Part shown: piece by piece, positions 58,586 through 64,000 of the stretch
How the letters are laid out: each line of letters opens with the position of its first letter
How positions within the stretch are numbered: the first letter of the stretch is position 1
Assembly (NCBI GenBank): GCA_025738555.1
Contig: JAOVFP010000015.1
Span: 248,001-312,000 of the forward strand
DNA: 64,000 nucleotides
Reading direction: 5' to 3'
Source of the DNA: Cyathus striatus
Taxonomy: Eukaryota > Basidiomycota > Agaricomycetes > Agaricales > Nidulariaceae
Notes under the pieces: model-generated
Told to the model about the DNA's origin: nothing
Database searches by the model: none
Seen by the model: only the letters and a program-made list of their open reading frames with translations
Program-made: the position numbers and the translations under genes

Positions 58586-58606
58586 ATCGAGATGTAACAG
58601 GGGACT
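58586..58606. repeat. right inverted end of MULE-like element B
   Basis: Exact reverse complement of 44034-44054. Without the CACTA insertion, the element between these marks would be about 5.2 kb, a plausible size for a MULE. Confidence 0.45.
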
Positions 58607-59231
58607 CAACACTGGAAAGGGGGAAGGGAAGCAAGAATGGAAAGAGAATGAGTACCTCAACAGTCAGGAGTTCACGCAGAAGCAGAAAACCGACCCGTAA
58701 GACCAATGTAAATGAAATGATGTGAAGCAGCCGACACTGCTGCATCGGCTGATTACCCAATTAAGAAGGTAACTGATGGGATGCTCAAATGAGTGTGTTG
58801 CAGAAAGGGAGCACATTGGGTTATGCGCACAATTGGCTGACCACCGCCTGGGTGCTGACAATGTGTTACCTTACAAATGAACTGGGGAAATACCAGAGAA
58901 CAGATAAGATTTTATTACTATGCAATTTGTAAGTAAGTAGGGTAGAAAATGTATATAGTAGGGGAAGAGGGAAGAAATAAGGCAGGAACTGCCAGGCATT
59001 CTTCCCTCCCACGGATAGGGTGGTACAGATGAGATACAGATGAGAATCAGACATATTTATGAGACATTTAGACATTGAGAAATACATACAGAGTTTCTCA
59101 TTTGAATTGATATCTGAATACTTTGAAATCTGAATACCTTGACACGTACCGAAAATAGCCTGAGTTCATTTGATCTAAAAATAACTTGTTCTAAATTTGG
59201 AATAGAATCAATTGCACCCCTTGAACTAACT
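58607..59231. other. unassigned sequence
   Basis: No supported gene or repeat boundary. The final three bases, ACT, are the target duplication of the following MITE. Confidence 0.4.
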
Positions 59232-59937
59232 GGGTGACTTTCTGTAGGAATCTATTCACGTATATTTTGAATAGATTTGAATAGATTGCTGTTTGCCAAG
59301 ATGCCGATCATCGCTTATTGTCGTGTAGTTGGAGGTGGGGCCATGCAGACCTTCATAGATTTTGAAGTCTATGGAGAACTTAAGACCCCTCACCAGATTT
59401 TTAAGTCTTGAATAAACCTCACTTAGGTCACCTATTTGGTGTGATGACGTTGAGCTTCAGAATAGGTACTGTTTCAGGAATCACTGGACTTCTGTGAATT
59501 TCCATGAATTTCCAGAGAACGCAACATATCATATGTGCTCATGCCTTTTATCCATTCATATATGAAGGCAGTAGTCATCTTTAAGTAGTCTATTATGAAT
59601 CCTCAGAGTCTCCTAACAGATAAAACACTCATTATTACTCTTCCAAATGCTATTCTTAAGTACCAGATATTTCCTAGACACCACTCAATTCATTCAGAAA
59701 CACAGTATGCTCATAGGCACAAATGTAAGTCTATGTGCATGAACTATTGCAGAACTTTTCTACTGGATCTATTGCCTGAGGAACATTAGAATTAATGAGG
59801 ACAAGGTGTATTTTGTTGATCATAGATTCCAATAGAATTGGCTATGGGAAAATGAAATGAAATAAACATAGATTTTCAAACTCCAATCTATGAGATATTC
59901 AAATCTATTCAGAATAGATTCCTACAGAAAGTCACCC
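59232..59937. mobile_element. 706-bp MITE with ACT duplication
   Basis: Inverted ends GGGTGACTTTCTGTAGGAAT continue as CTATTC and related AATAGATT motifs for about 55 bp. ACT flanks both ends (59229-59231, 59938-59940). No coding capacity; the superfamily is uncertain, and a 3-bp duplication fits CACTA or Harbinger types. Confidence 0.75.
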
Positions 59938-60437
59938 ACTGAACTTACACCTCAGGATCAAGTATTATTATTATATTTGGAATTTCTATTCTAAGTACAT
60001 AAGTATTCCTTAGACTCGTCGAGTGACTCAACAAAAGGTAAAGTAGATTAGAAATAAGAGCGGAGTCATAAAGTAAAGATACCACATGACCAAGACCAAA
60101 ACCTGTTCACAAACAAAATGTATTCTTTGACAAATTTTCTCTTGCTGTGCTGTATTAATTATCAAAATTCATTCTATCAAAGGAATAAAAAGTTATCAGC
60201 AATTGCAAACTTCAAACTCGACCGCCTCTTCTCAAGCCTCTCATCACATTCCAGACACAAAACAGCAATATCGTCGTTATCCATATGTAGGGTACCAAAC
60301 CCTACCACACCTTGGGCGGTGGCATCCCTCCAGGCTCCTGACGCTGAGAAACAAAAGCAGGGAAAGGAAAGGCAGCTTTGGGACGGCGACAACCGCACTG
60401 ACCAAGCGGTGATAATGGGCGCATTGACCCAAGCCAG

Positions 60438-60450
60438 TTAACCCTAACCC
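60438..60450 (+). other. short CCCTAA telomere-type motif
   Basis: TTAACCCTAACCC contains about one and a half fungal telomere units. Confidence 0.4.
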
Positions 60451-61158
60451 AACACTGACTCGATAGCGTTTAGTGAAGATCACATACGTTCCGTTGAGCC
60501 TGCGGCATGACTTATCCGAACTGTTGCTAATGGGTCTAAGCACTGGGACCATCTGTAAGGAAGGTGTGAGAATGATGGAACGAGGATAGGAAGGTATGTT
60601 CCTGCGTACGTCTGTGTTGCCTAACCACGATTAACACCCATCAGCCTGTATCACATCACCCCGCCCTAGCACGACATTTTCCCTTCCTCTAACGCATTGG
60701 TATGATAACCTCGGGTATACGTTCGCCTACAACAGACATACATCATGTTGGAGCATTAAACTTGATGGCTTCCGGTCTACCGCACATAGAGAACACAAAC
60801 AAAACAGTTTCGGGGCAGTGATGAATAGCACTGAGCAGCGTCGAGATTGCTAATAGGCGCTCGACCCAAGCGCAAGAATCCTTATCTAACAATGCCTCGA
60901 TGACGTTCACGGTAACTGAACATGTTCCTGCCCACCCGCAACATGATTTACCTCGTTAGAAAGAGCTCAGCATATGCGTTAGTAGATGGAGTATCTAAGA
61001 TCTGCACGGAGGATGGAGGTGTGACAATGGGAAACGCGTACATATATCGAGGATATGGTCAAACGTACGTTTGCGTTGCCCTGGTGCCCAACCACGATCA
61101 CGTGCATCCGGATTGGTCCTTCCCCTCAGCGAAGCCCAGCACTGAGGGAGATTTGAGG

Positions 61159-61450
61159 CAGACGCAGACGGCCGGAAGGCAAAAGCAAAGCCCTTCCAAC
61201 CGCATCCTTGGACGACCCCTTTATGCTGCGGAATTGCGTTCCAGTTAAGATAGATATACAACAGCCGCAGCGGATAGCTTGCGTACACATCTAATAGGGA
61301 AGACGCGGGTGCAGACGGTCATGGAAAGCAAAGCAACGGGGGGCGCGATATACCCTCCGAAGCCCGCAACATCTGCATCCTCGCACGACCCCACGGCGCT
61401 GCGGTATTGCGTTGCAGTGAAAATAGATACAACAGCCGCGGCGGGTCGAA
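61159..61450 (+). repeat. direct duplication of about 115 bp
   Basis: Two diverged copies (61159-61277 and 61311-61450) share GCAGACGG, AAGCAAAG, the segment CGACCCC...TGCGGWATTGCGTT and ATACAACAGCCGC.GCGG in the same order. Confidence 0.65.
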
Positions 61451-61766
61451 TAGAACTACTCCTTGTAAGTATATACCCTGTACAACCTGATGCTCGAGTT
61501 AGCCAACACAGAGACGAGAGTGGAATCGGAGGCTCGGGGGACGATGTACGGGGAGAGGTTCGTTGACACCCACACCACCTCAGTACTCTTGCTCCAATCC
61601 AGTAGACACAGCTACGGGTTCGTCAGTGGCATGCGGACCCACCCTACCTCCAAACCTCAAGCTACACCAGCTACAAGCTCACCAACTACAGTAGCACATG
61701 ACACTGCATCCGCCCGACGAGGTACGTGCCCACAGCATACGTAGAAATACCAGATAGCGACGGATC

Positions 61767-61778
61767 TTAGGGTTAGGG
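61767..61778 (+). other. TTAGGG x2 telomere-type motif
   Basis: Two perfect tandem TTAGGG units, in the opposite orientation to the motif at 60438. Confidence 0.5.
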
Positions 61779-62389
61779 CTGCGCCGCGAGTGACAATGGA
61801 CCCCCTGACCTAAGCGAGTTTGTCTCAATAGCGTTCACCGGTGCAGCATATAACATGCGCCCGCACCCCCATTGAAAGGGGGAAGGGGAAGCTCGATGGC
61901 GATGTATGAATGAGCGTAGTCTGCGCCTCGCATCCGTCCTGGGGAGGTACATCGATTCAGCACGCGCACACGATCTGTAAAGAGGAATATGTGAGAATGA
62001 ACTTGGCCAAGGGCGATATGGCGAACGTCCTCTGTTTCCCCTACGACCACGCCCATCACGGTCCGAGTTGTGTGGTCACCTGTAGGCACAGATGTGTACT
62101 CGCCATCGGCCTACACCCAACCTAGAACAAAAACAATAAGCATGAAGGCGAGCTCGTTCAGTGGAGCGTACATGACCATGCACAGCTGTGCCATACTCAA
62201 CGAATCAGAGAAACGCACGCACGTACGTGACGAAGCCATCGCAAAGCCGGACTCAAAGCAGAAGCGGGACAGTGGTCTAACACAGTAGAAAGGCAGCACT
62301 TGATCATGTTAGAACATCTGTGCTGGCAGGTGTAAGCAGACTGAGTAACAGGAAACGAGGAAGCGGAAGCGTGCCGTGGTGTGGGTGTA

Positions 62390-63150
62390 AAGCGCAGCGC
62401 AAACGACACATAATCTAACCCTCCGAACCTCACTAAGAAACACCCACCCACGGCCTACCACCCGCAGCATCCCCCAAAGCCGCATCAGGCAGACACGTAT
62501 AGCCCAAAGCCATGAGGCCCCCCCTCCACTCGACAAACCATAAAAAGGAACAGTAACATGCCCGGACTGGAATAGCACGAGCAGCACATATCGAGAGCTC
62601 CGGGTGGGTGCCAGGCCCGACACACTGAAGCTTGAGCATGTGGGATGCTGAACCGGAGACGCTGATGATCGGATTTCTGGAGGTGAAAGTCGAGTGAGTA
62701 CGATGACTATGCTGAAAAGTCAACAGTACACAGTCCGACCCTCCTAACCCCGCTGGTACAGCTAGAGCGGGACCCAATGCTCGCAGTCCCCCACAGCGTC
62801 GCGCGAAGGTATGAATGGTGAAAACCCATCTAACTCCCCTTGACAAACCACAAAAAAACAACACGCCAGGACTGGGATCGCACTGCACCACAAAGTTCAG
62901 CTCTCGAGGGGATGCCGAGCTGAGATACTGATGAAATGCCTGTAGGTGGAAACAGGATAAGAGGATATAAGGTATCTCTACGTTGGGAGAAACCATAACG
63001 CAAACGATAAACGGTGCGACACTCTACACCTCGCTGGGGAGCGGCGTGGGCATTCAGGCCCCTGCACCCTTCCACACCGATCAACCAACCACCAACCGAA
63101 AATAAGACAAGGAAAGAACGGTCAGCATTAAGATGCACAAGCAGCATACC
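62390..63150 (+). repeat. about 300-bp degenerate tandem units
   Basis: Units starting near 62396, 62715 and 62998 share GCAAACGAYA, a CTCCGAACCTC-like segment, a CCCCCACAGC-like segment and ACAAACCATAAAAARRAACA. The last motif also occurs near 63503 and 63898. Confidence 0.5.
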
Positions 63151-63420
63151 CCGCTCGCGCTACGACCACCGAACAGAGATCACCAAAGCACCACCCACGA
63201 CCATGACCACCTCACCCGCCCGCACAACGTACAGTGAACAGTGTACGGAAGTGATAAAGGCTCGATGAGCGATAACACGCGGTGCACGCCTCGCTTCGCT
63301 AGTGGGTATTTGAGACCGGTGATTAGTATACGCGCATGGGAGGGGAGGGTGGGTGTATGTACATCTGTGAGGATGAGAACTAGTGGCACGATGATGCAAG
63401 AACACAAAAACGCGGGTGGC

Positions 63421-63836
63421 ATCACTGATACTAGTACGAGCACGGTGCTCCAACCACGATAGCGCAGTACGTCACAGAAGGCATCCCATCGCATACACCC
63501 GCTCGATAAACCATAAAAAAAGCAACACGCTGGGATAGCGAGAGCGAGAGCGGTGCTGGCTGCTGATGGTTGTCTGACCCATCACACAACCCCAAACGCG
63601 CAACAAAATAATGCGATTAGAAGAGGTAAAAGAGGAGATGGGAAGAAAGAACGAGTATACGCCCGCTTCGCATCGCGGAAGAATTGAGCTGGACCCGATA
63701 ACGAGTCAGGACGCCCGGTGCGTGGAGGGTGGATGGGTATCTGAGTAGGGTATAAGTAGAACGATGAGGCGCGGGGTGGAGAGTACCACTAATACTAGCA
63801 CAGTGCTCCAACCATGATAGCGCAGTACGTATATCC
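63421..63836 (+). repeat. repeated GGTGCTCCAACCACGATAGC segment
   Basis: About 55 bp at 63421-63475 (ACTAGTACGAGCACGGTGC, then CAACCACGATAGCGCAGTAC) recurs with few changes at 63786-63832, about 360 bp away in the same orientation. Confidence 0.7.
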
Positions 63837-64000
63837 CGAACCCACCTCCTCAACGAACCGCATTATCCCGAATTCCATCGGACTCCCCCTACCACTCGAC
63901 GAACCACAAAAAGCAACATGCCAGGACTGGGCTAGCACACGAGAGCGATAACACTGACACCTCCCGGTGGGATCATCCCCCGACAGCCTCCACGTACGCA

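Larger units (their letters stand above)
60100..64000. repeat. GC- and CpG-rich degenerate tandem-repeat region, possibly subtelomeric
   Basis: Base composition changes abruptly from AT-rich, CpG-poor DNA to GC-rich DNA full of CpG. The region consists of several families of degenerate direct repeats of about 110-650 bp and carries short telomere-type motifs. Open frames are numerous on both strands, as expected from GC-rich DNA, but none shows a recognisable domain, and the same repeats pass through different frames. I call no gene here. Confidence 0.55.

Noticed and set aside
44034..58606. Claiming the 21-bp inverted pair as proven MULE termini
   Set aside because: No 8-11-bp direct duplication was found outside the pair and a partial third copy (TTACATCTCGAT) lies at 43644-43655, so it is reported only as a candidate.
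60118..63853. Open frames of 60-190 codons in the GC-rich tail as genes
   Set aside because: GC-rich DNA gives long random frames. They overlap on both strands, repeat units run through them in different frames, and no domain or intron pattern is visible.

Overview
This window looks like a repeat-dense, transposon-graveyard stretch of a basidiomycete (Agaricomycotes-type) fungal genome. The evidence is short spliceosomal introns of about 50-65 bp with GTAAGT-type donors and ACTAAC branch-point-like motifs, a chromodomain Ty3/gypsy element, and relics of transposase families that I recognise from mushroom genomes: KDZ-related, PIF/Harbinger with its Myb/SANT partner, two MULE-like families and Tc1/mariner. 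I see no intact host gene, no rRNA and no convincing tRNA gene. Family assignments rest on recognition of conserved motifs, since no database search could be run.

Layout. 1-4.1 kb: a KDZ-type transposase tail, a second decayed gene of unknown family and a 381-bp TA-flanked MITE. 6.4-14.1 kb: a large composite transposon with about 0.6-kb inverted ends built of 81-bp repeats; it holds a palindromic TGTCAC minisatellite block and a nearly intact 960-codon transposase-like gene. 15.3-19.1 kb: a CTCATGCTCA-repeat palindrome with a TA-flanked element nested inside, then another TA-flanked element. 19.2-23.2 kb: arrays of TGTGAC, GAGTC-type and 33-bp repeats, with a solo LTR. 23.2-24.3 kb: two convergent gene tails. 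24.3-30.9 kb: a chromodomain Ty3/gypsy retrotransposon with a truncated 3' LTR. 31.9-38.6 kb: a PIF/Harbinger element (TAA target duplication) hosting a complete mariner element and a further repeat element. 39-42.3 kb: MULE-like pseudogene A, split by a solo LTR. 44.0-58.6 kb: MULE-like element B, interrupted by a 9.4-kb CACTA-type element with 978-bp arms; that element itself contains a 2.4-kb layered palindrome, a SINE and a solo LTR. 58.6-60 kb: a MITE. 60.1-64 kb: an abrupt change to GC- and CpG-rich, degenerate tandem-repeat DNA with short TTAGGG-type telomere motifs, possibly subtelomeric.

Two themes tie the window together. First, nearly all coding relics die by the same lesion: TGA stops at positions where related proteins carry arginine (CGA to TGA), together with Arg to Cys/Trp/Gln/His changes. 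Even the two LTR copies of the gypsy element differ only at CpG sites. This is the expected trace of cytosine methylation and deamination acting on repeats. Second, many non-autonomous elements are large palindromes assembled from layered arrays of short repeats, each layer with its own motif. The same layer order recurs at two loci, which suggests a recurring and possibly undescribed element architecture.
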